Part shown: positions 25,938-35,339 of the stretch, piece by piece
How positions within the stretch are numbered: position 1 is the first letter of the stretch
How the letters are laid out: each line of letters opens with the position of its first letter
From: an uncultured Microscilla sp.
GTDB lineage: Bacteria > Bacteroidota > Bacteroidia > Cytophagales > Microscillaceae
DNA: 64,000 bases
NCBI RefSeq assembly: GCF_947493425.1
Contig: NZ_CANLRP010000028.1
Location: forward strand, 1-64,000
Direction: 5' to 3'
Position numbers and translations under genes: made by a program
Notes under the pieces: generated by a model
Told to the model about the DNA's origin: nothing
Database searches by the model: none
The model's input: the letters and a program-made list of their open reading frames with translations, nothing else

Positions 25938-26444
25938 CTAAGAAGCAGATCTTTTTTTAATCTTGGGTTTTTTTACCACCCACTCTGTTTGCAAAGTCTC
26001 TTGCGGTAGTTTCGGTGTTTTATATTCTTTGTTAAGGTCAATATCTTGAGTATTGACTGTATGTTTCAATGTTTTTTGGGTGGTACCATTTACCACTGGG
26101 GCGACTGTTTTTGTAGTTTGAGTTGTTGGAGTACCCTCTAATGCCTGAATAAACGCCATAAATTTTTTATCTACGTCACCTACCTCTTCGGCTTTATCCA
26201 GTTGTTTTTTACGCGCCAAAAATTTTTTGTAATGAATAAGCGCTGCTGATATAATTTTCACATCATCTTTACTTACACTTAACTTATTGTTCTTACCAGA
26301 GGCAGGTGTTTTGGAAGCTGCTCTATTATTTACTGCCCGGTTAGCCAAAGCAGCGCGTTTTTGAGGTTTTTCTGGTGTATTATAAAGCACGTCAGCTAAT
26401 TTGTTGAACATTACTTTAGGGGAGATAAATGATACAGTTGCCAT
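25938..26444 (-). CDS. Hypothetical basic Lys/Thr-rich protein
   Basis: 168 residues, strongly basic. A central helical part (DVKIISAALIHYKKFLARKKQLDKAEEV, about 61-88) sits between low-complexity segments (Ala/Asn/Lys at 25-50, Thr/Lys/Pro at 105-168). No signal peptide and no recognised domain. It is in the same orientation as the small coiled-coil gene upstream (76 bp apart beyond its start) and may share its transcript. It could bind nucleic acid, but this is a guess from charge only. Confidence 0.5.
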   Translation of the reverse strand: MATVSFISPKVMFNKLADVLYNTPEKPQKRAALANRAVNNRAASKTPASGKNNKLSVSKDDVKIISAALIHYKKFLARKKQLDKAEEVGDVDKKFMAFIQALEGTPTTQTTKTVAPVVNGTTQKTLKHTVNTQDIDLNKEYKTPKLPQETLQTEWVVKKPKIKKRSAS

Positions 26445-26520
26445 AGTGTGTTGTGTATTTATATATTTTTATTTTGTATAAAATGTTTGTCAACTAATAT
26501 TGGGTAGAGGACCCTATTTG

Positions 26521-26802
26521 TTACAAATACCAAGGATCATATATTGAATGGTTGGTATCCTGAAAAGTGGTATTACTTATTTGCTGCTCAAGTTGTGTAT
26601 TTCTGTTTTTGATAGTCTTGATTTCGTTTTCAAGCGTATTGATTTTATTAAACAAAACCATTGACATATTTTGAAACTGTTTTTCTACTAATTCCCTGAT
26701 ATTTTTTTGATCAGTTGTAGCAGTTTTTGACTTCATTTTGGGTGCTTTGTTAATTTTCCAAACAAATTCTCGTGTAGGGGTATTGGTTGAATTATTTTCC
26801 AT
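26521..26802 (-). CDS. Small coiled-coil hypothetical protein
   Basis: 93 residues from the ATG at 26802 (a TTG lies three codons earlier). A basic N-terminal part (FVWKINKAPKMKSK) precedes a heptad-patterned helix (FNKINTLENEIKTIKNRNTQL, about 52-74), which should form a coiled coil. Ends in an aromatic tail (YDPWYL). No known family. It precedes the basic protein gene on the same strand. Confidence 0.5.
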   Translation of the reverse strand: MENNSTNTPTREFVWKINKAPKMKSKTATTDQKNIRELVEKQFQNMSMVLFNKINTLENEIKTIKNRNTQLEQQISNTTFQDTNHSIYDPWYL

Positions 26803-27215
26803 GCTATCCAATATTTGTTGTTTTAAAAAAGAGGTTTGTTAATTAATTGAGCATTTAATCTTTATTGTTAAGCAAATATAGAGTGATTTAGAAATAATGC
26901 CAAATTTTTAAACATAAAAATTGCTATTTTCTTTAACAAATCAGTTGTCCAAGAAAAAGCTTTGTATATAACTCTGGTAACCAGAATGTTGAATAAATGA
27001 GCTAAAATATTTTATGCTCAAAAAATGAGAATATAAGTGGGTTTCCAAATAATTATGTTGAGTAAAAAGGTGGGAAAGCTGGCTAAAAGTAAGGGTGTGG
27101 CAGGGGTTGGTTAGCTATTGTATTTACTTGTTGGCTGTTATATTGTTGGTAGCAAAACCAGGGATGAAAAGACACTGACTCATTCATCTTTAATAGACTA
27201 TAGATGATAAGCTGG
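26803..27215. other. Intergenic region
   Basis: 413 bp, AT-rich with one more G-rich patch (27070-27120). Nothing recognised. Confidence 0.4.
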
Positions 27216-27893
27216 CTATTGACTGATGTAAGGCAGTTTTATTTGTTGGTATTTGGGCTTTTTGGCCATTTCACGAAATTGTTTGAGGGTATTCCAAACA
27301 CCTTTAGTTGCAAGCGGGTTGATGATCCAGGCGGGTAGCCCAAGGTTAGGCTCAGCATAAAACTGATAAGAGACAAGTGTTTTACCGTTACCTAATGGTT
27401 TAAACCTCCATTGTCCTTCGGCATTTTTCATTCGTACCTTTTTCCGTTTTTTGGGCAGATAGTTAGGCTTACTTTCAATATCAATCACCACAATATGGTT
27501 ATCGTTATTTTGCTTGAGTGTGTTGAGGCTAATCAGGTCGCGGTTGTAATAAGGAAAAGGAAGTGAAATTTCGGCATAAGTATACCACTGTTGGTTAGAG
27601 ACTGTATGAATGTTTTGAAAAAGTTTCATACGGTTAATCCATTGAGGCACAGACGCATCATCTTTTATAATAGCAACCAAACTGCTGAGTGAAGCTTTGA
27701 ACACAGCAATGGCTTTTAGCTCACGGTGATTGGTGTTTTTATATTTGCGTGCATATACTGATACACCTTCTTTGTTTTTTATTAATTTCCACGCTTTAAA
27801 AGTAGTAGCAGAGTTATTGCCATGCAAAGGGTAGGAGGGCGTGCTTGCAAAGTGGTTAGTAAAAACCAGCAAAATTGCCAATAGTTTAGTCAT
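27216..27893 (-). CDS. Secreted START-domain protein
   Basis: About 225 residues from the ATG at 27893, which gives a signal peptide (TKLLAILLVFTNHFAS). The mature part follows START lipid-binding domains: WKLIKNKEGVSVYARKY, then LVAIIKDDASVPQWINRM, PFPYYNRDLISLN, and the terminal helix GLPAWIINPLATKGVWNTL. It should bind a lipid in the periplasm or outer membrane. The upstream frame start (27932) is less plausible because it precedes the signal core. Divergent from the pentapeptide-repeat gene. Confidence 0.8.
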   Translation of the reverse strand: MTKLLAILLVFTNHFASTPSYPLHGNNSATTFKAWKLIKNKEGVSVYARKYKNTNHRELKAIAVFKASLSSLVAIIKDDASVPQWINRMKLFQNIHTVSNQQWYTYAEISLPFPYYNRDLISLNTLKQNNDNHIVVIDIESKPNYLPKKRKKVRMKNAEGQWRFKPLGNGKTLVSYQFYAEPNLGLPAWIINPLATKGVWNTLKQFREMAKKPKYQQIKLPYISQ

Positions 27894-27965
27894 AAATTGC
27901 AATAGATTTATTTGAGTGCTTATTTTAGTCAACGATATACCCCAACATTACCAAAAGGTTGCCTT

Positions 27966-29927
27966 ATGTCAACATTAAAAAATCACATTGCTCACTTTTG
28001 GGCATTCAATAATTCATCGGTAGAAAACGCTAAATCAATTCTTTATTACCTAGTGTTTATGTTTTACCTCTTACTTATTGTGGTGTCTACTTCTGACGCA
28101 ATGATATTGATGCCTTCCAGCCGGGTAATACTACCAGTGTTGGACATTCCTTTACCGTTGTGGGAGTTTTACCTCTGTATGCCTCTGTTGGTGGTAATAT
28201 TACACTTCAATCTTTTGTATAACCTTATTCAGCACAGTAAAAAAGCCTATGCATATCAACAGATAGAGAAAGACGCTGATCATCTTACAACATACCCTTT
28301 CATAGTAAATTTTGTGATTGCCAGCCAAAAAACAAATAACTTCTGGTGGTTACGTTTTGTTCTTTGGCTGATAATTTTCGCATTTCCTTTAGGGGTACTA
28401 TGTGCCATTCAATGGCAGTTTTCAGCTTACCATAGTAGTACGATGACTCTTTGGCATTTCTTGATAGTAGTGCTCGATGCCTTAGTTTTAAGCTTTACTT
28501 GGCATAAAATCTTCCATCCCTCTTTGACAACAAAAACAACACTGTCGCATAATAATGATGTAACAAAGCCTTCTCTAAAAACAAAAAAAGCTTTTCAAGG
28601 TATAAAGTTGTCTTGGCAAGCGGCTGTATTTGTGATTTTTGCATTATTTAACCTAACCGTTTTACTCATCTTTAAAAGCACCGATGGGCAAAGTGTACAA
28701 CACTTGATGCCTCATCTCAAAGTGCAGCATCAAGTGTTGATCAAAGCTCCACCCAGCGATCAAATTATCCAACGGTTTATTGCCTTAGGCAAGTCAAAAG
28801 AAGAGGCTTATTGTGAATATGCCAAAGGGCTCGATTTGAGGGGGCGTGATTTACGGTTTTGTGATTTTTCGGGGGCGTATTTAGTCAACTCCAACTTAGA
28901 AAAAGCTGACATAAGGGGAGCTAACTTTTCTTCGGCTAACTTACACGGCAGCAACCTTACTAAATCTATAGTACCTGGAGCAGTGTTCTATGAAACCAAA
29001 ATGCATTATGCAAAACTTCATAAAGTTGCTTTTCGTAAGACGCTCCACAAAGCATTAGACTTGAGGCATGCTCAACTGAGTGCATTGGATTTGAGTAACT
29101 TAAACCTGAAAAACTATATATTTGAAGGTGTCAGGTGTACCAATGTAGATTTTAAAAATGCAGATTTGAGTAATGTTGAGTTTACTGGAGCAGTGTTTAA
29201 ACATTGTTTTATGAAAGGAGTGCAAATGCAAAGGGCAGTGTTGAATGGAGTAACTTTTGAACAAGCCAACAAAATGGACGGTGCTCGTATGCAAAATGCA
29301 CAAATGAAAGCCGCATATTTAAATGGGGTAAGTTTGCAAGGAGCAGATATGAGCAATGTTGCATTGGAAGGTGCCATCTGGCAAAGAGACTCAATACAAG
29401 GTGTCAACCTGCGGAATGCCCACTTGCAGGGAGCTTTGATTGAGGCAAAAGTTTTTTCAGGAAATTGTTTGGTACAAGCCCGTATCAAGGGCTCCATACT
29501 TTCCAAAATCAAAGAGAGTACCCATAATTATTATTATGCGGTAAACCGTGGCCAAAAACCATATTGGAGGCCATTACACAAACAACTGAAAAAATACAAT
29601 GTGAGTAAACATTTAGAATTGCACACCCGTGAGGTAAAAGACATCATAGAAGAACGCATTGCGTTGGCTAAACAACGCCTGAGCAAACCGGACACCACAG
29701 ATATACAGGACTATTTTGGAGCAAACAATGGAGATAACTTTGTACAGGAACGAAAGAAAATTGCCTGCCAGAACATATACATTGCAGAGGGGATTTTATC
29801 GCAAACACCACTGAAAAGCATCGAGGAAAACGAGCGCATTTATCAGCAATTAAGTGATTATTTGAGGAATAATTGCGCTCGTGTTTATGAAAAAATAGTG
29901 AAGAGAGGCAAAGTGAAAATTAATTAA
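27966..29927 (+). CDS. Membrane protein with pentapeptide repeats
   Basis: About 653 residues from the ATG at 27966; a TTG at 27912 is possible. Four membrane segments lie in the first 245 residues (ILYYLVFMFYLLLIVV and others). Residues about 285-510 contain pentapeptide repeats of the A(D/N)LXX type (LRGRDLRFCDFSGAYLVNSN, ADIRGANFSSANLHGSNLTK), predicted to form a quadrilateral beta-helix. A helical tail of about 130 residues follows. The role of the helix is unknown; known relatives include DNA-mimic gyrase protectors, but the membrane anchor argues for an envelope-related function. Confidence 0.8.
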   Translation: MSTLKNHIAHFWAFNNSSVENAKSILYYLVFMFYLLLIVVSTSDAMILMPSSRVILPVLDIPLPLWEFYLCMPLLVVILHFNLLYNLIQHSKKAYAYQQIEKDADHLTTYPFIVNFVIASQKTNNFWWLRFVLWLIIFAFPLGVLCAIQWQFSAYHSSTMTLWHFLIVVLDALVLSFTWHKIFHPSLTTKTTLSHNNDVTKPSLKTKKAFQGIKLSWQAAVFVIFALFNLTVLLIFKSTDGQSVQHLMPHLKVQHQVLIKAPPSDQIIQRFIALGKSKEEAYCEYAKGLDLRGRDLRFCDFSGAYLVNSNLEKADIRGANFSSANLHGSNLTKSIVPGAVFYETKMHYAKLHKVAFRKTLHKALDLRHAQLSALDLSNLNLKNYIFEGVRCTNVDFKNADLSNVEFTGAVFKHCFMKGVQMQRAVLNGVTFEQANKMDGARMQNAQMKAAYLNGVSLQGADMSNVALEGAIWQRDSIQGVNLRNAHLQGALIEAKVFSGNCLVQARIKGSILSKIKESTHNYYYAVNRGQKPYWRPLHKQLKKYNVSKHLELHTREVKDIIEERIALAKQRLSKPDTTDIQDYFGANNGDNFVQERKKIACQNIYIAEGILSQTPLKSIEENERIYQQLSDYLRNNCARVYEKIVKRGKVKIN

Positions 29928-29941
29928 CATTGTTAATTTTT
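29916..29941 (+). terminator. Terminator overlapping the end of the pentapeptide-repeat gene
   Basis: AAAATTAA / TTAATTTT, an AT-only stem spanning the stop codon with a T run after it. Weak, but well placed between convergent genes. Confidence 0.4.
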
Positions 29942-30380
29942 ACTCCCAGGTAACCCTGACACGAATGAAGTTTTTATCAAAATCCTCGCTACCTTCATTC
30001 GCCTTGGTTATTCTGATTAACTTTTTACCCCTATGCACCTTTAGTTGGGTTTTGCCTGCTTCATCATCCATCACATAGAAATAATTCAGGTTCTTCCAGT
30101 TTTTGTTGGGTTCCTTTTTCAGTAATTTTTTTAAGTCCAAAGGAAACTTTTGTTCCGACTGAATATCTACCAGCAATGTGTGAGCATCTTTGAGCGAAAG
30201 GTATACGTTATCATCAGCACCTTTACCATCAGATATTTTCCAGCGTTTATTTTCCTTTTCAAAGTGCATTTCCAGTACACGGTCTCCCGAAGTCTGCCAA
30301 CTCATTTTAAACTTTTGCACCTTGGCAGGTACCAAGTTGGTCATAGCGTAAAACATCACAAAAAAACCAAAACTAAACAT
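29940..30380 (-). CDS. Hypothetical protein, tandem paralogue 1
   Basis: 146 residues from the ATG at 30380; a second ATG 12 codons in (MTNLVPAKVQKF) is the start of clear similarity with its neighbour and may be the true start. The sequence is strand-rich (VLEMHFEKENKRWKISDG, LRVHRGKKLIRI) and lysine-rich. It is about 30-40 % identical by eye to the gene at 30409 (MTNLVP-x-x-VQ-F-x-M-x-WQ; RW-K; the C-terminal VRVTWE/KLTWTP end), so the two arose by duplication. No known domain recognised. Confidence 0.6.
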   Translation of the reverse strand: MFSFGFFVMFYAMTNLVPAKVQKFKMSWQTSGDRVLEMHFEKENKRWKISDGKGADDNVYLSLKDAHTLLVDIQSEQKFPLDLKKLLKKEPNKNWKNLNYFYVMDDEAGKTQLKVHRGKKLIRITKANEGSEDFDKNFIRVRVTWE

Positions 30381-30408
30381 AGGATAACATTTTTAGTGGT
30401 AATTAAAA

Positions 30409-30870
30409 TTATTTTTTTGGCGTCCAGGTAAGTTTAATACCTTGAAACTTTTGCAATTCACCTTTTTGGTCTTTCACTTTTAATTGTACAAAGTTTTCAC
30501 CTCGTTCGGTTATCTCAAGTCTTACAGGCTCTCCTTTATCATCCAAGTCTTTGAGTTCAAAGTACTTCAATTTATGCCACTTTTTGTGTTCCTTTTTGCC
30601 TATATGTTTATCCAATGATACCTTATGTACCTGTTCTTCACTCTCTTTCCTTTGTATACATAGATTGTTTTTTTTATCTGTCCACAAAATCACATAGTCA
30701 TCCTCTGCCCGGCTGGGAGTCATTTTCCAACGATCATCGGTTTTTTCAAAGTTAATACGCATAGTACGCACCGTAGAACTTTGCCACGCCATCTGAAACT
30801 GCTGGACATTGACAGGAACAAGGTTGGTCATTGTATAAAAAATTATAAAAAAGCTGTAGTTTATTACCAT
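30409..30870 (-). CDS. Hypothetical protein, tandem paralogue 2
   Basis: 153 residues from the ATG at 30870, or about 140 from the internal MTNLVPVNVQQF. It pairs with the downstream paralogue at 29940, with 28 bp between them. Both carry a hydrophobic FF..FY stretch immediately before MTNLVP, which is either a real N-terminal anchor or a conserved leader. Beta-rich and highly charged; function unknown. Confidence 0.6.
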   Translation of the reverse strand: MVINYSFFIIFYTMTNLVPVNVQQFQMAWQSSTVRTMRINFEKTDDRWKMTPSRAEDDYVILWTDKKNNLCIQRKESEEQVHKVSLDKHIGKKEHKKWHKLKYFELKDLDDKGEPVRLEITERGENFVQLKVKDQKGELQKFQGIKLTWTPKK

Positions 30871-31029
30871 AAGACTAAGAAATCAAAAAGGTTAATAGTA
30901 CATTATTGTACAAACGATTTTGAAGCTAAAATCGTAAAAATATATTTGATCAAGGTAGAAAACTCAAAATATATGCAATGCCTTCTGTATTTTAGTGATA
31001 CATTGCACTGGTTACAATGAATAAAATAA

Positions 31030-32187
31030 ATGAATAAAACAGAAATTATAAAGCATAAGTATGTAGTAGTGACCAGCATTATTCTATGGTTAATAGTAGC
31101 TAGTGTAAGCATTAGTGAGAGTGTGTTTTTTTATAAAGTAAATAACCGGCCAGTACCCATAGGGCGCATATTAATATGGGATATTAGCTGGGTTATGTGG
31201 TTATTGATGACCCCTTATGTGTTACAAGCATTGCAATATTTTTTGGGGAAAATTCAACAAGCCTGGCGTATCATCATCAATGTTACATTATTTGCTTTTT
31301 TTATATCTGTTACCCAAGTATTGTTTGAAACCATACTGGCTTACTTTTTATATCCTGTATTTGACCAAGCCAAATCTTTTACTGCCATACTCCTCAATGT
31401 ACTTACTTATAAAACCCACATTAATATATTGATTGTATTTGCTCTGGCGGGCATTACAATGGCTATTAGGCATTGGCAAAACGCCAAACATTTGCAGTTA
31501 GAGCGTGAACAGCAACAAGTTAAACTTAGTCAGTTGCAACAGCAGCTAACCGAGTCAAAACTAGAGTTGCTTAGACGTCAGTTAAAACCTCATTTTTTAT
31601 TCAATACTTTACATACCATTTCTGGGCTAATCATTAAAGAAGCCTATGACCAGTCGTTAGAAATGATTGCCAAGCTCAGTGATTTACTGAGACTTACATT
31701 GCATTACAACGATCAACAACTGATTCCCCTGAGAGAAGAGATAAAACTGATGCGTTTATACCTTGAAATTCATCAAATAAGATTTGGAGACGACTGTCAG
31801 TTAGACATTAATGTGCCCCAACGCTACGAAAGTGCTTTGGTTCCCTCATTTATACTTCAGCCCATCGCCGAAAATGCCATCACACATGGTATAGCCCCTA
31901 ATATGAACAAGGGGTGCATCTCTCTGTCGGTAAGGCTTGAAAATGAGACACTTTATATAGAAATAGTAGATAATGGAGCTGGATTAAAAGATGGAAAGGC
32001 ATTGAAAGAAGGTATAGGGATACAAAACTGCCGAAAAAGGTTAGATAGTTTGTACAAGCAAAAACATGGTTTAGACCTGAAAGCTAAACCTGAAGGAGGA
32101 TTTTCTACTGTGTTATATTTCCCATATCAGGACAAAGAACTTAAAATAAGCCCCAAAAATGAGCATCAAAGTATTGATAGTAGATGA
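31030..32187 (+). CDS. LytS-type sensor histidine kinase
   Basis: 385 residues. Four membrane helices lie in the first 150 residues, followed by a short coiled coil (QLEREQQQVKLSQLQQQL). The His_kinase domain begins with LRRQLKPHFLFNTLHTISGL (phospho-acceptor His near 189), and the HATPase part has the N box AENAITHGI and G boxes VDNGAGL and GIGIQNCRKRL. It overlaps the response-regulator gene by 29 bp, so the two form a coupled two-component system. No extracellular sensing domain is present; the signal is probably sensed in the membrane. Confidence 0.92.
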   Translation: MNKTEIIKHKYVVVTSIILWLIVASVSISESVFFYKVNNRPVPIGRILIWDISWVMWLLMTPYVLQALQYFLGKIQQAWRIIINVTLFAFFISVTQVLFETILAYFLYPVFDQAKSFTAILLNVLTYKTHINILIVFALAGITMAIRHWQNAKHLQLEREQQQVKLSQLQQQLTESKLELLRRQLKPHFLFNTLHTISGLIIKEAYDQSLEMIAKLSDLLRLTLHYNDQQLIPLREEIKLMRLYLEIHQIRFGDDCQLDINVPQRYESALVPSFILQPIAENAITHGIAPNMNKGCISLSVRLENETLYIEIVDNGAGLKDGKALKEGIGIQNCRKRLDSLYKQKHGLDLKAKPEGGFSTVLYFPYQDKELKISPKNEHQSIDSR

Positions 32188-32950
32188 TGAACCCATTGCC
32201 CGTGAAATGATCAATATTTTATTGACAGAATACAATAGCTTGCAAGTGGTAGGCGAAGCTAGTAATGGGGAGGAAGCGCTTAAACTAATAGATGCTCAAA
32301 CACCCGACTTACTATTTCTTGATATTCAAATGCCAGGAATGACAGGTATTAGCCTAGCGCAAAAGCTGGCAGGTTTTAGAGGGCATTTGGTGTTTGTAAC
32401 TGCCTATGATGAATATGCACTTGCCGCGTTTGAACTTAACGCCATTGATTATTTGCTGAAACCGTTTACCAAAAAACGCTTTCATCAAACGATTGAAAAA
32501 GTACAAAGTAAGTTTCAACAAGCTTCGTTGAACCGTTTGGAAGATAAACTATTGCAACTAGCCCAAGACTACAATCAACTTAAAACACAAGTTCAGCCTA
32601 CACTTATGGCTAGTAATGATACTTACTTGAGTAGGTTTGTGGCACGTCAAGCGAATAAAATAGTATTTATAGTTATTGAGGAAGTAGAAGCGATAGTAGG
32701 AGCAAGCGACTACATAGAAGTACACCATGCAGGCAATAAAAGCTTGGTAAATACTACCCTTCAGGAAACTGCAGCTCGCTTGAACCCAGAAGATTTTATC
32801 CGGATTCATCGGTCTTATATTTTACCTGTTAAACAAATCAAAGAAATAGTACCACACTTTAATGGGGAGTATTTTTTTGTGATGAAAAATGGGCAAAAAT
32901 ACAAGTCAGGGCGTACTTACAAGTCACAAGTACAACGACTATTTCAATAA
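32159..32950 (+). CDS. LytTR-family response regulator
   Basis: 263 residues. Receiver domain at 1-120 with acidic pocket D9-D10, phospho-acceptor Asp55 (LLFLDIQMPG), the conserved Thr/Ala switch (VFVTAYDEYA) and Lys near 105 (LLKPF). The LytTR DNA-binding domain covers about 160-262 (IEEVEAIVGASDYIEVH, FIRIHRSYILPVKQIKEI). It should be phosphorylated by the LytS-type kinase whose gene it overlaps and then regulate promoters. Targets are not evident; the next gene downstream encodes a T9SS protein. Confidence 0.93.
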   Translation: MSIKVLIVDDEPIAREMINILLTEYNSLQVVGEASNGEEALKLIDAQTPDLLFLDIQMPGMTGISLAQKLAGFRGHLVFVTAYDEYALAAFELNAIDYLLKPFTKKRFHQTIEKVQSKFQQASLNRLEDKLLQLAQDYNQLKTQVQPTLMASNDTYLSRFVARQANKIVFIVIEEVEAIVGASDYIEVHHAGNKSLVNTTLQETAARLNPEDFIRIHRSYILPVKQIKEIVPHFNGEYFFVMKNGQKYKSGRTYKSQVQRLFQ

Positions 32951-33116
32951 AGACAAACCCCTAACAGTTCACCGAGAAAAACACTCAGTTAGCCGATTGG
33001 TTCCTGACAAATAGCAAGTTATATGTTTAATTGCTTTCCAAATAAAGGTAATAGTACCTAGTCTTCGTAGTAGTGAAAACTTTACCAAGGTTTGCAAATC
33101 ATATAACCCAATCTCA

Positions 33117-35108
33117 ATGAAAAAACTTAACCAACCCCTAATTGCTTTTCTATGTTGTGTATTGCCGTATGTGACAGTAGCTCAACAGTTTGAAAAAATT
33201 ACAAGTTCACCCATCACCTCTGATATTGCTGCTTCGCGTTCCGTTGCTTGGGTTGATGTAAATGGAGATGGATTTTTAGATGCTTTTGTGTCTAATGGAC
33301 GCAAAGGTGGAGAAAATAATAGCCTATACATCAACCAACAAGATGGTTCTTTTATGAAAAAAACAAATGACCCTTTGGTACAGGATAAAATGCCCTCTGA
33401 TGGCGCCACTTGGGGCGATGTAGACAACGATGGAGACTTAGATGTGTATGTAGTAAACTGGTATGGCAAAGCCAACTTGTTTTACCTTAATGATGGTAAG
33501 GGAAATTTTACCCAAATAAAAAATAGTAACATTATTGCAGGCAAATTCTCAGAAACAGCTTGCTGGGCAGATTATGACAAAGACGGTGATTTGGACTTAT
33601 ATGTGACCAACTCAGAAGGAGAACGCAATGTATTAATTAAAAACAATGGAGATGGGCGTTTTACTGTAGATAACAGCCAAATAGTGTCTAAGGCCACCAA
33701 AAGCTCCAGAAGCGTTAACTGGGTAGACTTTGACAATGACAATGACTTAGACCTTTTTGTGTCTAATGAAGGAAATGCGACCAATGAATTATACATCAAC
33801 AATGGAGACAAAGGTTTTAGTGCATCTACCAATCATGCTGCGGTCACTTCGCAGGCATCGTCTACGGGCAGTGCTTGGGGCGACTATGACAATGATGGTG
33901 ACCTTGACTTGTTTGTAGCAAATTTTAAGGGGCAAAACAAACTGTTTCAAAATGATGGTAAGGGTGGGTTTGTTCAAGCGAATAACTCAGGAGTACAGGA
34001 AACCGCTTATTCTTTTGGCTCTATATGGGGTGATGTAGACAACGATGGTGACCTTGACTTGTTTGTGGCAAATGCTACATTTACTAACATCAAAGTGAAA
34101 AATTTTCTCTACTTGAATAATGGCAATGGTACCTTTACCAAAGTAACCAATGATCCCGTGACGACTTATCAGGGCGCTACTTTTGGGGCTGCTCTAGGTG
34201 ACTATGACAATGATGGTGACTTGGATTTATTAACTGCCAATACCTACAAAGAAGCAGAGACTAACGGTTTATATCGCAACAAGGGAAACAACAACCATTG
34301 GCTTAATATTTCGTTGAAAGGCGTTGTATCTAATGCTTCAGCAATAGGAGCAAAGGTAAGAGTAAAAGCTACCATAGGAGGTAAAAGTGTATGGCAAATG
34401 CGTGAAGTTTCTGCTCAGTCAGGGTATAATTGTCAAAATAGTCTAAGGGTACACTTTGGGTTAGGTGACGCCCAAAAAGTAGACTCGTTAGTGATAGAGT
34501 GGCCTTTAGGCATCAAAGAACACTTTGTGAATGTACAAACAAAGAAGTTTATGTCTTTTCAAGAGCCTGTAACCAAAGGCTTTTTGAGAGCAAATTTCAA
34601 CACAGCCAAACTTCAATATAATATTCAAGAAACAGTAAGTTTCGTAAATACGAGCTTGATTGATACAAGTGAAAGTGCCGTTTATAGCTGGGACTTTAAC
34701 GGCGATGGAACAGAAGATACGGTGGATAAAGACCCAAACCACATATATGATCAGGCAGGGACATATACCATAAAATTGACCATTACCAATGCGTTAGGTA
34801 GTCATTCAATTATCCGCCCAAATTACATTCAAATACTTGACCCTAACGGGGTAGATAGAGCTTTTTTTTCCGAAATAGCCATCTACCCTAACCCATTTGT
34901 TGATTACCTTAGAATTTACACTGATAAATTCCAATTAAAAAAAATGCTTTTATATGATGTGAAAGGGCGACAAATAGGGTGTCAGGAGTTTAAAGAGGGG
35001 CAGTCAGATACAATATGGCAAAGCCAACACTTGCCCAAAGGCACCTACTCTATAACTTTACTGTTAAGTAATGGAGCATCTAAAAGCTTTAGGGTATTGA
35101 AAATGTAA
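33117..35108 (+). CDS. Secreted FG-GAP/ASPIC-UnbV protein with PKD and T9SS sorting domain
   Basis: 663 residues. Signal peptide (1-22, LIAFLCCVLPYVTVAQ), then about six FG-GAP/VCBS repeats to residue 390 with calcium-binding DVDNDGDLDL and DYDNDGDLDL motifs, an ASPIC/UnbV domain (GAKVRVKATIGGKSVWQMRE...SLRVHFGLGDAQKVDSL), a PKD domain (YSWDFNGDGTEDTVDKDPNH...AGTYTIKLTITN) and a type IX secretion C-terminal domain (IYPNPFVDYLRIYT...LPKGTYSITLLL). It is exported by T9SS and attached to the surface or released. Ligand unknown; the beta-propeller suggests adhesion or glycan binding. Confidence 0.92.
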   Translation: MKKLNQPLIAFLCCVLPYVTVAQQFEKITSSPITSDIAASRSVAWVDVNGDGFLDAFVSNGRKGGENNSLYINQQDGSFMKKTNDPLVQDKMPSDGATWGDVDNDGDLDVYVVNWYGKANLFYLNDGKGNFTQIKNSNIIAGKFSETACWADYDKDGDLDLYVTNSEGERNVLIKNNGDGRFTVDNSQIVSKATKSSRSVNWVDFDNDNDLDLFVSNEGNATNELYINNGDKGFSASTNHAAVTSQASSTGSAWGDYDNDGDLDLFVANFKGQNKLFQNDGKGGFVQANNSGVQETAYSFGSIWGDVDNDGDLDLFVANATFTNIKVKNFLYLNNGNGTFTKVTNDPVTTYQGATFGAALGDYDNDGDLDLLTANTYKEAETNGLYRNKGNNNHWLNISLKGVVSNASAIGAKVRVKATIGGKSVWQMREVSAQSGYNCQNSLRVHFGLGDAQKVDSLVIEWPLGIKEHFVNVQTKKFMSFQEPVTKGFLRANFNTAKLQYNIQETVSFVNTSLIDTSESAVYSWDFNGDGTEDTVDKDPNHIYDQAGTYTIKLTITNALGSHSIIRPNYIQILDPNGVDRAFFSEIAIYPNPFVDYLRIYTDKFQLKKMLLYDVKGRQIGCQEFKEGQSDTIWQSQHLPKGTYSITLLLSNGASKSFRVLKM

Positions 35109-35128
35109 TATTGTAAGTAAATTATTTA

Positions 35129-35177
35129 GCTGACCCTGAACGTGTTTGTACAATACGCTCAGGGTCAGCTTTTTTTG
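35129..35177 (+). terminator. Terminator of the FG-GAP gene
   Basis: An 11-bp perfect stem GCTGACCCTGA / TCAGGGTCAGC followed by eight T residues. Confidence 0.9.
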
Positions 35178-35339
35178 TTTGAGTGCTATAGCCAGACAGT
35201 AATAGGCATTCTTTTAAATTTTGTATATTTGTGAAGAGAGTAATTTTTTATTTTTTTGATAAAAACAATCACGAACAATAGCTAACACAAACTTTTTACC
35301 GTATTAAATTGGAGTTATTGTTTATACTAGGAGAAAAGA

